Assembly (NCBI GenBank): GCA_902760645.1
Contig: CACWHC010000009.1
Location: 1-64,000, forward strand
Length of the DNA: 64,000 nt
Reading direction: 5' to 3'
DNA from: an uncultured bacterium
Lineage (GTDB): Bacteria > Cyanobacteriota > Vampirovibrionia > Gastranaerophilales > Gastranaerophilaceae
The position numbers and the translations under genes were made by a program. Shown piece by piece: positions 53,144 to 61,804 of this stretch (the first letter of the stretch is position 1; every line of letters starts with the position of its first letter). Under the pieces are notes generated by a model. That model was not told where the DNA came from. It worked only from the letters and a program-made list of their open reading frames with translations, and did not search any database.

Positions 53144-53593
53144 TTAAGAAAATTGTGTTAATTCCAGATATTTTTCGTACGGTGTTTTAAATCCTAATAC
53201 TTTCATTGGTCTGTTATTTATCCAATCTTCAACACGTTTAATCTCTTCTTTTGTTATTGTATCAAAATCTGTTCCTTTTGGAAAGAATCTTCTTATTATT
53301 CCATTTATATTCTCCACTGTTCCTTTCTCCCAACTGTGGTACGGTTTACAAAAATAGCTCGTTGTGTTAAGCATTTTGTTAATTTTTTCGTGTTGAGTGA
53401 ACTCTTTTCCATTGTCGTATGTTATACTTCTAATTGGACAATGAATTATGTCTTTTATAGATGCAATGGAAAGGACAGTTTCTCGGGCTGTATGGGAGGC
53501 TGTCTTTCTTATTCTTGTTAACCTCGTAGCCCTATCTACTATTACAGTTAAACAACTCTGAAGTTCAAGGATTGGAACACGACTTCTGACCAT
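53144..53593 (-). pseudogene. IS30-family transposase, 3' fragment
   Basis: The C-terminal 149 codons of the DDE domain remain: DTMVRSRVPILELQ, TVIVDRATRLTRI, SITYDNGKEFTQHEK, and the SWEKGTVENINGIIRRFFPKGTDF signature. The N-terminal HTH half is missing, and an in-frame stop lies just before the first motif. It lies 60 bp upstream of the graspetide precursor, a sign of past mobility. Confidence 0.85.
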
Positions 53594-53673
53594 TGTGTCG
53601 GTTTTGTATCAATTCAAATTAATAAAATTTTTCGGCAAAAATTATCCCACTTGCTCACACTTTCCTCTTCCAA

Positions 53674-53891
53674 AATAATCGTACTATCCGTAAATAATCA
53701 AACTTGTGTTACATTCAGTCAGGGAAAAGGTTTGAAACCAATAATCATACTATCCGTAAACGAGCAGAAAACGAGCAAATACGAGCAGTTTGATTATTGG
53801 CATATTAACACACTTCCGACCTCCAAAACTCAAACAGCAAGCCACTTTCCCAAAAATAATCGTACTATCCGTAAATAATCAATCTACTCGT
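53674..53891 (+). repeat. Iteron-like module next to tRNA-fMet
   Basis: Copies of AATAATCRTACTATCCGTAA at 53674, 53740 and 53855. Three GAGCA words start at 53762, 53773 and 53783 (spacing 11 and 10). CTTCCGACCTCC starts at 53813 (30 after the last GAGCA) and CTACTCGT at 53884. The same arrangement with nearly the same spacing is found at 61344-61472. Such arrays resemble integrase arm sites or replication iterons. Confidence 0.7.
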
Positions 53892-53942
53892 TAGGATACA
53901 ATAAAAATGCAACTTTTTTGCAACTTTTGCTGATTTTTAACA

Positions 53943-53976
53943 AAAAAGAGTTTCGGCTATTTAGCCAAAACTCTCT
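53943..53976 (-). terminator. Terminator downstream of tRNA-fMet
   Basis: On the minus strand GAGTTTTGGCT-AAAT-AGCCGAAACTC and a T-run, directly after the tRNA 3' end. Confidence 0.88.
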
Positions 53977-53984
53977 CTATTAAT

Positions 53985-54061
<77 letters not shown>

Positions 54062-54325
54062 ATACTTATTTTTTTGCAGAAAATTCTGCTTAATTTATAA
54101 TTTTTTGTCGTTTCCTTTTCGACTTTTCTATTATGTAATGCTAAATATTAAAAATCAACCCCTGTTAAATATCCTGTAATACCTGGGTTTGCTAAAAATC
54201 GGAAATATTTATAAAAATTAGTGCATGTTTACTTTTCCTGTTTTTTATTATACAATCAGCTAGTAAACAGAAGTGTATAACAAATAAGCAGGTATGCTGC
54301 GAAAAGCCTGCAAGAAAGGAAAATT

Positions 54326-56467
54326 ATGACAATACCGGAAACTAAGAAGTTTGAAATTGAAATCGGCGGTAAAAATGTCACTGTCGAAACCGGAAAGTAT
54401 GCTAATTCCACTAATGGTTCTGTTACTGTAAGATGCGGTGATACAATGTTATTTGTACACTGTGTTGTATCAAAAGAACCCAGAGTCGGAATTGATTTCT
54501 TCCCATTATTAATTGATTATGAAGAAAGAATGTCTGCTATCGGACGTATCCCGGGCGGTTACAATCGTTCTGAGGGTAAATCAAGCGACAAGGCAATTCT
54601 TATTTCAAGACTGATTGACAGACCAATCAGGCCGCTGTTCCCTAAAGGATACAGAAATGATATACAAATTGTTGCTCAATTATTCAGCTATGACCAGGAA
54701 AATCAGCCTGATACGTTGGCCATGTTAGGTGCATCTTGTGCATTAATGCTTTCAGGTGCTCCTTTTGAAGGTCCTATCGGTGCTGTTCGTGTAGGTCGTG
54801 ATGAAAACGGTAATTTTATTGCTAATCCTACACACCAGCAGGCTGATAAATCTGATTTAGATATAGTTGTTGCAGGTACTCACGATAGCGTTATTATGGT
54901 TGAAGCCGGGTGTAAATTCGTTACGGAAGACGATATTATGAATGCTGTAGAATTTGCTCAGGGTGAAATCAGAAAACAATGTGATGCTCAGGTTGAATTT
55001 GCAAAACTCTGCGGTGTAGAAAAAGAAGTGTTTGTAAATCCTTATGATACTTCCGAAATCGCAAAGATTATTGAAGAAACTGCACATGATATGATTCATG
55101 ATGCTTATCATAATTTTGACAGAGAATATCGTCAAAATAAACTTGAAGAAGCTAAAAAACTTGTAAAAGAAAAAATTGAAGCTCTTCCTGAAGATCATTA
55201 CATCAAGAAAATTATTGAAGAAACAGGCATAGATTTTGTTGCAGAAGAATTTAAAGCAGCAGAAAAACATGTTATGCGTGCAATGATTCTTGATGAAGGT
55301 GTTCGTGCTGACGGGCGTAAATATAACGAAGTTCGTCCTATCTGGTGTGAAGTTGGTGTAATTCCAAGAGCACACGGTTCAGCTGTATTTACAAGAGGTC
55401 AAACTCAGATTTTATCTGTTGCAACTCTTGCAGGTCCGGGTATGAAACAGGAGCTTGACGGAGTTGATCCACAGACTGAAAAAACATATATGCACAAATA
55501 CATCTTCCCGGGATTCTCTGTTGGTGAAGTTAAACCGTTAAGAGGTCCGGGCAGACGTGAAGTAGGTCACGGTCATTTGGCAGAACGTGCAAATGTTCCC
55601 GCACTTCCTTCCCAAGAAGAATTCGGATACACAATCCGTGTAACGTCTGATGTTTTGGAGTCTAACGGTTCTACATCAATGGGTTCTACCTGCGGAAGTT
55701 CTATGGCATTAATGAATGCAGGTGTACCTGTAAAATGTATGATTGGCGGTGTCGCAATGGGTATGATTAAAGAAGAAGGTTACGAACCCGTTGTATTAAC
55801 AGATATTCAGGGAATTGAAGACTTCCTTGGCGATATGGACTTTAAAGTTACAGGTAACGATACCGGTATTACAGCATTGCAGATGGATATGAAAGCAAAA
55901 GGTATCCCGAATGAAACATTAAGACGTGCTCTGTTCCAGGCAAAAGAAGGCAGATTGCATATCTTATCAAAAATGAGAGAAGTTATTACTGAACCCGGAC
56001 CACTTTCACCGTTTGCACCTTCAATCACTACAATGACAATTCCTGTAGAAGATATAGGAACTGTAATCGGACCTGGCGGAAAGCAGATTAGAGCAATTAT
56101 AGACGCATCAGGTGCTGAAATTGATATTCAGGATACAGGTGTTGTTACTATTACATCTAACGATCAGGAAGGTGCTCAAATTGCTACAAGAATGATTAAA
56201 GAACTTACATTCAAGCCTGAACCCGGAATGGTTGTAAAAGGTAAAGTTGTGAGGATTATTCCGATAGGTGCGTTTGTTGAGCTTGCACCGGGTAAAGACG
56301 GTATGGTACATATTTCTCAGGTCTGCAACGAGAGAATAGAAACTATTGAACCGCACCTGAATGTTGGTGATGAAGTTATCGTTAAGGTTATCAAGATTGA
56401 CGATAAGGGCAGAGTTAACCTGACTATAAAAGGTGTAAGTGACGAAGAAAAAGCACAATTTAACTAA
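54326..56467 (+). CDS. pnp: Polyribonucleotide nucleotidyltransferase
   Basis: 713 aa, complete. Two RNase PH-type domains (GRIPGGYNRSEGKSSDKAILISRLIDRPIRPLFPKGYRND; GPGRREVGHGHLAERA and RVTSDVLESNGSTSMGSTCGSSMALMNAG), a linking helical domain, a KH domain (GTVIGPGGKQIRAIIDASGAEIDI) and an S1 domain (VKGKVVRIIPIGAFVELAPGKDGMVHIS). It degrades RNA phosphorolytically. AAAGGA precedes ATG 54326. Single gene with its own terminator. Confidence 0.97.
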   Translation: MTIPETKKFEIEIGGKNVTVETGKYANSTNGSVTVRCGDTMLFVHCVVSKEPRVGIDFFPLLIDYEERMSAIGRIPGGYNRSEGKSSDKAILISRLIDRPIRPLFPKGYRNDIQIVAQLFSYDQENQPDTLAMLGASCALMLSGAPFEGPIGAVRVGRDENGNFIANPTHQQADKSDLDIVVAGTHDSVIMVEAGCKFVTEDDIMNAVEFAQGEIRKQCDAQVEFAKLCGVEKEVFVNPYDTSEIAKIIEETAHDMIHDAYHNFDREYRQNKLEEAKKLVKEKIEALPEDHYIKKIIEETGIDFVAEEFKAAEKHVMRAMILDEGVRADGRKYNEVRPIWCEVGVIPRAHGSAVFTRGQTQILSVATLAGPGMKQELDGVDPQTEKTYMHKYIFPGFSVGEVKPLRGPGRREVGHGHLAERANVPALPSQEEFGYTIRVTSDVLESNGSTSMGSTCGSSMALMNAGVPVKCMIGGVAMGMIKEEGYEPVVLTDIQGIEDFLGDMDFKVTGNDTGITALQMDMKAKGIPNETLRRALFQAKEGRLHILSKMREVITEPGPLSPFAPSITTMTIPVEDIGTVIGPGGKQIRAIIDASGAEIDIQDTGVVTITSNDQEGAQIATRMIKELTFKPEPGMVVKGKVVRIIPIGAFVELAPGKDGMVHISQVCNERIETIEPHLNVGDEVIVKVIKIDDKGRVNLTIKGVSDEEKAQFN

Positions 56468-56486
56468 TTGTGTTCAGATAACTTGA

Positions 56487-56518
56487 AAATGCCGTCCGTA
56501 AAGGACGGCATTTTTTAT
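56487..56518 (+). terminator. Terminator after pnp
   Basis: AATGCCGTCC-GTAA-GGACGGCATT hairpin with T-run. Confidence 0.93.
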
Positions 56519-56545
56519 ACTCTGATTTTTTATTTCGTACGGTAA

Positions 56546-56917
56546 TTAGTGAAATGTTGAACGGCTTTCGTTAGTGCCATCGCTGCATGTCTTATTATAA
56601 GTGTATTGATTTTTTATTATGGTGCAGGTTACACCATTTTGTTTGGTATATTGGACATCAACTTTTTCACATTGTTTATCATTATATTCCTGCAGTGCAG
56701 CCGGATATAATTCGTTTATGCATGTTCTTTTATATTCGGACAAACTCCCAAACCATTCTTCCGCTGTGGCTTTGTTATCGGTTCCGAGTTTTTGACATAA
56801 TTGGTCAGCTGTCATTTCAGGATAGAAGAGTAATGGCCCGCACAACCAAGCTGTGGCTGCGTTAGCTGCCGTAAAACTCATTGCAAGTATTAATAACAAA
56901 TAAATAATTCTTTTCAT
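56546..56917 (-). CDS. Secreted Cys-containing hypothetical protein, 123 aa
   Basis: Signal peptide MKRIIYLLLILAMSFTAANA, cut probably after ANA. The mature part has six Cys (CGPLL, CQKLG, CINEL, CEKVD, CTIIK, CSDGT), an even number, consistent with disulfides in the exported form. AGGGGAG precedes ATG 56917. Convergent with pnp. Family not recognised; short helical segments (TADQLCQKLGTDNKATAEEWFGSL) resemble small soluble domains. Confidence 0.75.
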   Translation of the reverse strand: MKRIIYLLLILAMSFTAANAATAWLCGPLLFYPEMTADQLCQKLGTDNKATAEEWFGSLSEYKRTCINELYPAALQEYNDKQCEKVDVQYTKQNGVTCTIIKNQYTYNKTCSDGTNESRSTFH

Positions 56918-57024
56918 AAATACTCCCCTTTAAACCAAGAACAGTATATTAATTTTTTGTGTAATTGTCAAGAATTGATTTTTAAAAATTAGCAAAAAAT
57001 GTTTTTATGTGGTTTTAGAAAAAT

Positions 57025-57948
57025 ATGCCTGTAAATTTTTTAAATTATCTTAATGATACATATCAATATCCTAATAAATCCGAATGTAATATTACGTTCG
57101 GCTCTTTGAAATTGATTTATAAAAGTTCAAAAAGGATAGATGAAGTCGTTTTGCAGTCAAAGAATAAACATAATAAAATCGGTTGGGGTTCTGAGGGTAC
57201 TGTTTACAGAATACCGGGTACAGAGTATTGTCTAAAAGTTTTCCGTGACATAAGAACTAAAGTTTTGGATAAGTGGACACGCAAGATTTCCGAAGAAGAA
57301 AAAGTTAATCATGTTCTTATGAAAAAAGGTAAAAAGATGCAGATAATGAAATATCTTAACGGAAAATCTTTAGAGTATAAAATTCCGGATGAAGTTTATA
57401 GTTTACCAGGGAGTTCTTACAGAAATCTTCTAAGACAAATCAGTAGCGCAAACAGATGCGGTATGTATTTTGACCACATCCCTTCAAATATAATATATAA
57501 TCCTGACAAAAAATCCCTGACTGCTATAGATTTTTATCGGGGTGTTACTAATGATTTAAGGTGCTATCAGCCTTATTCACAGGTATTTCTATGTCTTAAA
57601 ACGGATAATCGGTTAAATAACGCAAAACTTGGTAAAAAACTTCTGAATATTGCGGTAAAAGAATTTTTACATCCCGAGAAAGCAGAAATCTATACGACAC
57701 GGGAAGATGTCCTCAGAATGCTTCATCAAGTCAGGCAAACTCAGAAAAATTTGAAAGCTGAGGATTTTGACAATATACGAAAACTCATAGTCCGTGTATC
57801 AGTCCTGAAGCAAAGAGAAAACTTTGGTGAAATAAATCGGGAACTATTATTAAAACGAACCCAAGAATTGAGAAAACTTATTAATTCGACTTTCTCCTCA
57901 GATAATAAAAATATTCGAAAGAGTAGCTTTGATAAAACGCAATATTAA
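57025..57948 (+). CDS. Protein-kinase-like protein, 307 aa
   Basis: Gly-rich loop IGWGSEGTVYRI (52-63), Lys71 in CLKVF, QIMKYLNGKSLEYKI (hinge-like), catalytic-loop-like YFDHIPSNIIYN with Asp150 and Asn155, and the metal motif AIDF with Asp169. So the lobes and the Lys, Asp, Asn, Asp set can be traced, but the HRD motif is reduced to FDH. The C-terminal 130 residues are basic and helical. No membrane helix. Similar compact kinases occur among effector proteins. No SD before ATG 57025. Confidence 0.7.
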   Translation: MPVNFLNYLNDTYQYPNKSECNITFGSLKLIYKSSKRIDEVVLQSKNKHNKIGWGSEGTVYRIPGTEYCLKVFRDIRTKVLDKWTRKISEEEKVNHVLMKKGKKMQIMKYLNGKSLEYKIPDEVYSLPGSSYRNLLRQISSANRCGMYFDHIPSNIIYNPDKKSLTAIDFYRGVTNDLRCYQPYSQVFLCLKTDNRLNNAKLGKKLLNIAVKEFLHPEKAEIYTTREDVLRMLHQVRQTQKNLKAEDFDNIRKLIVRVSVLKQRENFGEINRELLLKRTQELRKLINSTFSSDNKNIRKSSFDKTQY

Positions 57949-58000
57949 ATATCTTGCGAAATACTATGTATTTTATTGTTTTGTAATATATATCCCATAA

Positions 58001-59386
58001 TTATTTCAGTTTATATATTCTAAAATTTTCCGGATTGTGACTGATAGAATTAGACGAATTAAATATCAATATTCCAATTTCTTTTGGATTTATTGTATAT
58101 TCAGATATATAATACTTACAGTTAATAGTTTTATTATAGTTTCTGTTTTTGATTCTTGAAAAATTATGATAACTTGTAAAATGCTTTTCATCTAAAGAAA
58201 AGAATTTTTTATCTGGTAAATATGCAGCAATGCTTGTAAAAAAGTATGGAGGACCTTCAACACAAAATGTTATTTCGTCATTCAAGTTTTGTCTTATGTA
58301 CTGTGCTGTTTCTTTTGCTCCTGTGTAATTATATTTTACGTCCGATATAAAATTATTGATAGAAAATAAACAATTTATTGCAAATATTACAACGATAACT
58401 GCATTTAATATTTTATCTTTTTTTACATTTTCTATTACCCAAAAACAAAAAATAAGAATAAATAAAAGCAAATACGCTTTTTGAGGTTTTACCCCACCAA
58501 ACCATACCTTATAATAAATATAAAAATGATAGAAAACCGAAAGCAGAAAAACAGTAAACATTTGTTTATGACGAATAAACAACCTTGCTAATACAATAAT
58601 AAGCAAAGAATAAAATAAAATTAATGTTACTAAATTATTTGAAAAAGGATGTTGAAAAAATACAAACGCAAAATCCTTTAAAGCAGTTGCAATCGGTGAT
58701 GTATTATTTGTCCATTGAAAATAGCAATCATTTAAATAAGCTGCTTTGTGGAAAAAAAGATATATATAAGAAGCATTAATAAAAAATAAAACAATAGGGA
58801 CCAGATTTATATATTTTTTTTCTTTTATGGTTTGTATAATTAATTCGGTGCTAAATAATCCCATGGTTGCAGCACAGAAACCAACTATTAAAAAATTTGT
58901 ATTAGAGAGTAAAATAAGAGTTAAAGTATAAAGAAACGGATGGGCTTTTCTTTTTGCGTAAATATCTGCCAGGATAAATAATATGATAGGAATTAGTACG
59001 AGATCTCTAACAATAATAGGATAAAAATAAAGCATTGCAGAACTTAATACTATAAGACATTTTGTTAATTTGTTAAATGGTGATTTAAAAATAAGATATC
59101 CTGCAGCCAAATATAAAAATATTAAACCGATAATTTGAACAGTATATACACTAAAACCTAATTTTGCAAACGGCATTAAAATTAAAAAAAATGGTAAAGG
59201 ATGCCCTTCTATCTTTAATATATCTAGGAATTCATTCCAAGTATAATCTCTGACGATGCACCAAGGCTGGGTTTCATCACGCCACATTTCATGATTTAAC
59301 ATCAATATAAGCGTTAAAATTATATATATCAGAAATAAAATTATATTATATTTATTTGTTTTTATAAAATTAAAAATCCTTTGCAT
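58001..59386 (-). CDS. GT-C membrane glycosyltransferase (ArnT/GT39-like)
   Basis: 461 aa from ATG 59386, with about eleven transmembrane helices. The first loop NHEMWRDETQPW (Asp37, Glu38) and IEGHPLPFFLI are the GT-C acidic motif and the EGHP segment of lipid-phosphate-sugar transferases. It would move a sugar from a lipid carrier on the outer face of the membrane. A TTG at 59419 opens the frame further, but it lies at the -35. Single gene; leaderless promoter. Confidence 0.85.
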   Translation of the reverse strand: MQRIFNFIKTNKYNIILFLIYIILTLILMLNHEMWRDETQPWCIVRDYTWNEFLDILKIEGHPLPFFLILMPFAKLGFSVYTVQIIGLIFLYLAAGYLIFKSPFNKLTKCLIVLSSAMLYFYPIIVRDLVLIPIILFILADIYAKRKAHPFLYTLTLILLSNTNFLIVGFCAATMGLFSTELIIQTIKEKKYINLVPIVLFFINASYIYLFFHKAAYLNDCYFQWTNNTSPIATALKDFAFVFFQHPFSNNLVTLILFYSLLIIVLARLFIRHKQMFTVFLLSVFYHFYIYYKVWFGGVKPQKAYLLLFILIFCFWVIENVKKDKILNAVIVVIFAINCLFSINNFISDVKYNYTGAKETAQYIRQNLNDEITFCVEGPPYFFTSIAAYLPDKKFFSLDEKHFTSYHNFSRIKNRNYNKTINCKYYISEYTINPKEIGILIFNSSNSISHNPENFRIYKLK

Positions 59387-59421
59387 AGTTTTATTATAGT
59401 GTAAATATGTAAATAGCACAA
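59387..59421 (-). promoter_or_regulatory. Leaderless promoter of the GT-C gene
   Basis: On the minus strand TTGTGC (59421-59416), 17-bp spacer, TATAAT (59398-59393), 6 nt AAAACT, ATG 59386. No SD. Confidence 0.68.
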
Positions 59422-59914
59422 AAAACGTTCAAGTTAAGCGAACAGAGAGAATTTTTAAGTTCTTTAACTTAATAAAACAAACTTATGTATGTATGTATAT
59501 TATTCGAATAATTCTGTAATCATATACTGTATAATTATACTCTAAAATTTTATATCAGTTATGTTGTATTAGGATATTTTTAATTTGCGGGAGACGAGGC
59601 TCTGTCGGATTATTGGCAGTTCACAAGTTTACATTCGCTACATTTTGCTATCGCAAAATTTTCGTTCATTACAACTTGTTCACAAGGACGAGTCTCGTTC
59701 GCTTATATTATCTAATAATACTACAAAAAAGTCTGCTCATTTGTCCAGCTGACCGCCTGTAAATAGACTGATGGTATGGTTTCGTTAGACAGATAGTTTG
59801 CACTTTTGCGTAAAGTTAATTCGTAACAATTTGCTTGAAATTTGTTACAATTAAGCAATTTTCGAAACCCTACATACTTTATAAATGCGGTAGGTTATAA
59901 TAAGGAATATATTT
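59422..59914. other. Gene-free stretch holding a tRNA-Gly 3'-end repeat
   Basis: No gene. GCGGGAGACGAGGCTC at 59587-59602 is the 3' end of a tRNA-Gly without its body; an identical 16-bp copy is at 61636-61651. An inverted repeat GTAACAATTT...AAATTTGTTAC (about 59822-59847) precedes the next gene. A cgagtctcgttcgc tract near 59689-59702 resembles the region just upstream of 61600. Confidence 0.55.
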
Positions 59915-61201
59915 ATGGTTAGTGGAATAACAGGTAATTATTCACCAGCATATGCTGTAAATTATGGTAATAGACAAATTCAACCAGTATCGTTTAAAGC
60001 TGATATAGATAAAACTGATACAATAGAGTTATCCCAAAATGGACGGAAAAAACTATCAACAGGGGAGAAAGTTGCAATAGGCACTGGGATTGCTTTGACT
60101 TTAGCCATAGGTGCAGATTTAATATTTTGTAAAGGTAAACATGTAAAGAATTTACTGGGTAAATTAAAGGGTAACAAAGTTAAGCCAGAGGTTAAGCCAG
60201 AAGTTAAACCTGAAGTCAAACCAGAAGTTAAGCCAGAGGTTAAGCCAGAAGTTAAACCTGAAGTCAAACCAGAAGTTAAGCCAGAGGTTAAGCCAGAAGT
60301 TAAACCTGAAGTCAAACCAGAGGTGAAACCCGAGGTAAAGTCAGAAATCAAACCTGAAGTCAATACAGATGCACTAAAGAAACAGTTAGACTCAGAGTTA
60401 AATGCTTTTGCTGAAACTATCCCTAATTTGTCACGTTCTGAACTTGCTAAATTAAGATATGAACTAAATTCATGGGGTGGAGAAATTAAAGACCTTGAAA
60501 AGCTAGCTAAAGAAAAAGGTCTTTCTAAAGCTGAGCAATTAAGACTTACACATCTTCAAGACAAGTTAAAGTTAGTCAATCAACGTGAAAGAGAAATTGA
60601 AAAAGCACTGCAACCATTTCATCCTGGAGATACCGTAACAGATACTTCTGCAATTTCTAGACATCATGCCGCAAATGGTTTCAACCAAGATATACGTTAT
60701 GCTGTAGAAGCCCGTGCCAATAATATGAAAGGGTTAGCAGAGGATGAAGTTAAAGAAGTATTAGCAACCGAGAAGTTAATGTCAAGGATAGATAAAAATT
60801 TTGAGCAATTACCACCATTAAGCCATGATTGTATAGTTTACAAAGGTGCAGCAGAAAATCCTGTAATCAAAAGTAATAATAAAATTCTTGAAGTGATAGA
60901 TAAAGCTAAAGTTGGAGATGTTGTTATTCCTGACACAGCCTATACATACACTGCATTTGAATGTTCTATGGCTGAAAATTGGGGTGGTGAAGGTGCAAGA
61001 ATGACAGATTTAGCAAGAAAACCACTCAGAGTAATGATGTGTGAAATACATTTACCAAAAGGGGCAAAAGTTTCAAGAAACTGGGAACACTATGGCGAAG
61101 TCCTTATGCCTCGTGGTGCACAATACAAAGTCCTTGATAAAAAGGTAGCTCCTAATGGCGATATAGAAGTAGCTTTGGAATACATCTTGCCTAAGTCATA
61201 A
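59915..61201 (+). CDS. ADP-ribosyltransferase-like protein with VKPE repeat stalk
   Basis: 428 aa; AAGGA precedes ATG 59915. The N-terminus has NRQIQPVSFKAD and one hydrophobic helix (VAIGTGIALTLAIGADLIF, about 53-71). A stalk of 15 tetrapeptides (13 VKPE, one VKSE, one IKPE) follows, then a helical region. The C-terminal ART-like domain holds CIVYKGAA (the expected Arg is Lys), IPDTAYTYTAFECSMAENW (STS-like) and YGEVLMPRGAQYKVLDK (ExxE-like end of the fold), finishing VALEYILPKS. This domain matches 24761-25405 at the last block. Tethered or secreted toxin/effector is the likely role; the Lys may reduce activity. Confidence 0.72.
   Translation: MVSGITGNYSPAYAVNYGNRQIQPVSFKADIDKTDTIELSQNGRKKLSTGEKVAIGTGIALTLAIGADLIFCKGKHVKNLLGKLKGNKVKPEVKPEVKPEVKPEVKPEVKPEVKPEVKPEVKPEVKPEVKPEVKPEVKPEVKSEIKPEVNTDALKKQLDSELNAFAETIPNLSRSELAKLRYELNSWGGEIKDLEKLAKEKGLSKAEQLRLTHLQDKLKLVNQREREIEKALQPFHPGDTVTDTSAISRHHAANGFNQDIRYAVEARANNMKGLAEDEVKEVLATEKLMSRIDKNFEQLPPLSHDCIVYKGAAENPVIKSNNKILEVIDKAKVGDVVIPDTAYTYTAFECSMAENWGGEGARMTDLARKPLRVMMCEIHLPKGAKVSRNWEHYGEVLMPRGAQYKVLDKKVAPNGDIEVALEYILPKS
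60179..60358 (+). repeat. 12-bp tandem repeats (VKPE), 15 units, with 48-bp superrepeat
   Basis: Fifteen in-frame 12-bp units. The first twelve form three nearly identical 48-bp blocks (units GTTAAGCCAGAG, GTTAAGCCAGAA, GTTAAACCTGAA, GTCAAACCAGAA), a sign of recent block duplication. The last three units are more diverged. Confidence 0.9.
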
Positions 61202-61343
61202 TATTAATTTAATTTTTAATATTAACAATCTTATAATAATTATCTTTACCAAATAAACTATACCTTACCAAAATAAGCGTTCTATACCCAAAAAACAGCT
61301 TTAAAAAATTTCTTACTATTATTGGAAAGTAGCCGACCGGAAA

Positions 61344-61472
61344 GAGTAAATAATGAGTAAATATGAGTAAATCGGTTTTTGGGGAACAATTGTGCTTCCG
61401 ACCTCCGAAACCCCTACAACGAGCGAGTTTCAGAAAAATGAATAGTTAAACTGACAAAACCAAACTACTCGT
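61344..61472 (+). repeat. Iteron-like module next to tRNA-Gly remnant
   Basis: GAGTAAAT at 61344, 61355 and 61365 (spacing 11 and 10), CTTCCGACCTCC at 61395 (30 after the last), CTACTCGT at 61465. This matches order and spacing in 53762-53891, next to another tRNA. Confidence 0.7.
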
Positions 61473-61602
61473 CTAACTACAAACGGCAATTCCGCATTTT
61501 GTTTTACAGCAATTTCATTGCTTTCAAACAAAAGTGCTCCAGCCTCAGCTCGCTCACGCAACTCACTCTGTCGCTCGTTCGTCACCTTTGACACAAGCTA
61601 AT

Positions 61603-61635
61603 AAAAAAGAGCCCTTTCAGGACTCTTTTTTATTA
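61603..61635 (-). terminator. Terminator after the tRNA-Gly remnant
   Basis: AAAAAAGAGTCC/GGCTCTTTTTT hairpin on the minus strand, directly after the tRNA-like 3' end. Confidence 0.82.
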
Positions 61636-61706
61636 GCGGGAGACGAGGCTCGAACTCGCGACATCCTCCTTGGCAAGGAGGCATTCTACCGGTACTCTCT
61701 TATTAT
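61636..61706 (-). pseudogene. Degenerate tRNA-Gly (GCC)
   Basis: The 3' half is intact: anticodon arm CCTCC-TTGCCAA-GGAGG (GCC), T-arm GCGAG-TTCGAGC-CTCGT, 3' acceptor strand CTCCCGC. The 5' acceptor strand (GCGGGAG expected) is absent, with AAGAGAG instead, and the D-arm does not fold. The terminal 16 bp are repeated at 59587-59602. It looks like a tRNA broken by insertion or deletion. Confidence 0.65.
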
Positions 61707-61804
61707 TACATGCTGAATTTTTAATTGCAAGTGTTTTGTTTTACTAGCAAAAATTTTTTTGTTTGTATTTTATTCATGATGTATATATTTTTAGGAATGT
61801 GTCT

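Larger units (their letters stand above)
61202..61804. other. Gene-free stretch with iterons, terminator and pseudo-tRNA
   Basis: No protein gene seen. It contains the iteron-like module (61344-61472), a terminator for the minus strand, and a degenerate tRNA-Gly, each listed separately. Confidence 0.5.

Noticed and set aside
53651-53878. 75-aa plus-strand frame
   Set aside because: It is made of the AATAATCGTACTATCC repeats and iteron region; no SD and repetitive peptide.
60179-60358. Regular repeats considered as a CRISPR array
   Set aside because: The units are 12 bp, contiguous, in frame and lack spacers.
59980-60363. Minus-strand frame with TSGL tandem repeats
   Set aside because: It is the antisense reading of the VKPE repeat in the ART-like gene; a 12-bp repeat leaves both strands open. 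No SD or start context.
61534-61716. Plus-strand frame over the tRNA-Gly region
   Set aside because: The peptide is the antisense of a tRNA (GDEARTRDILLG type), a common false gene.
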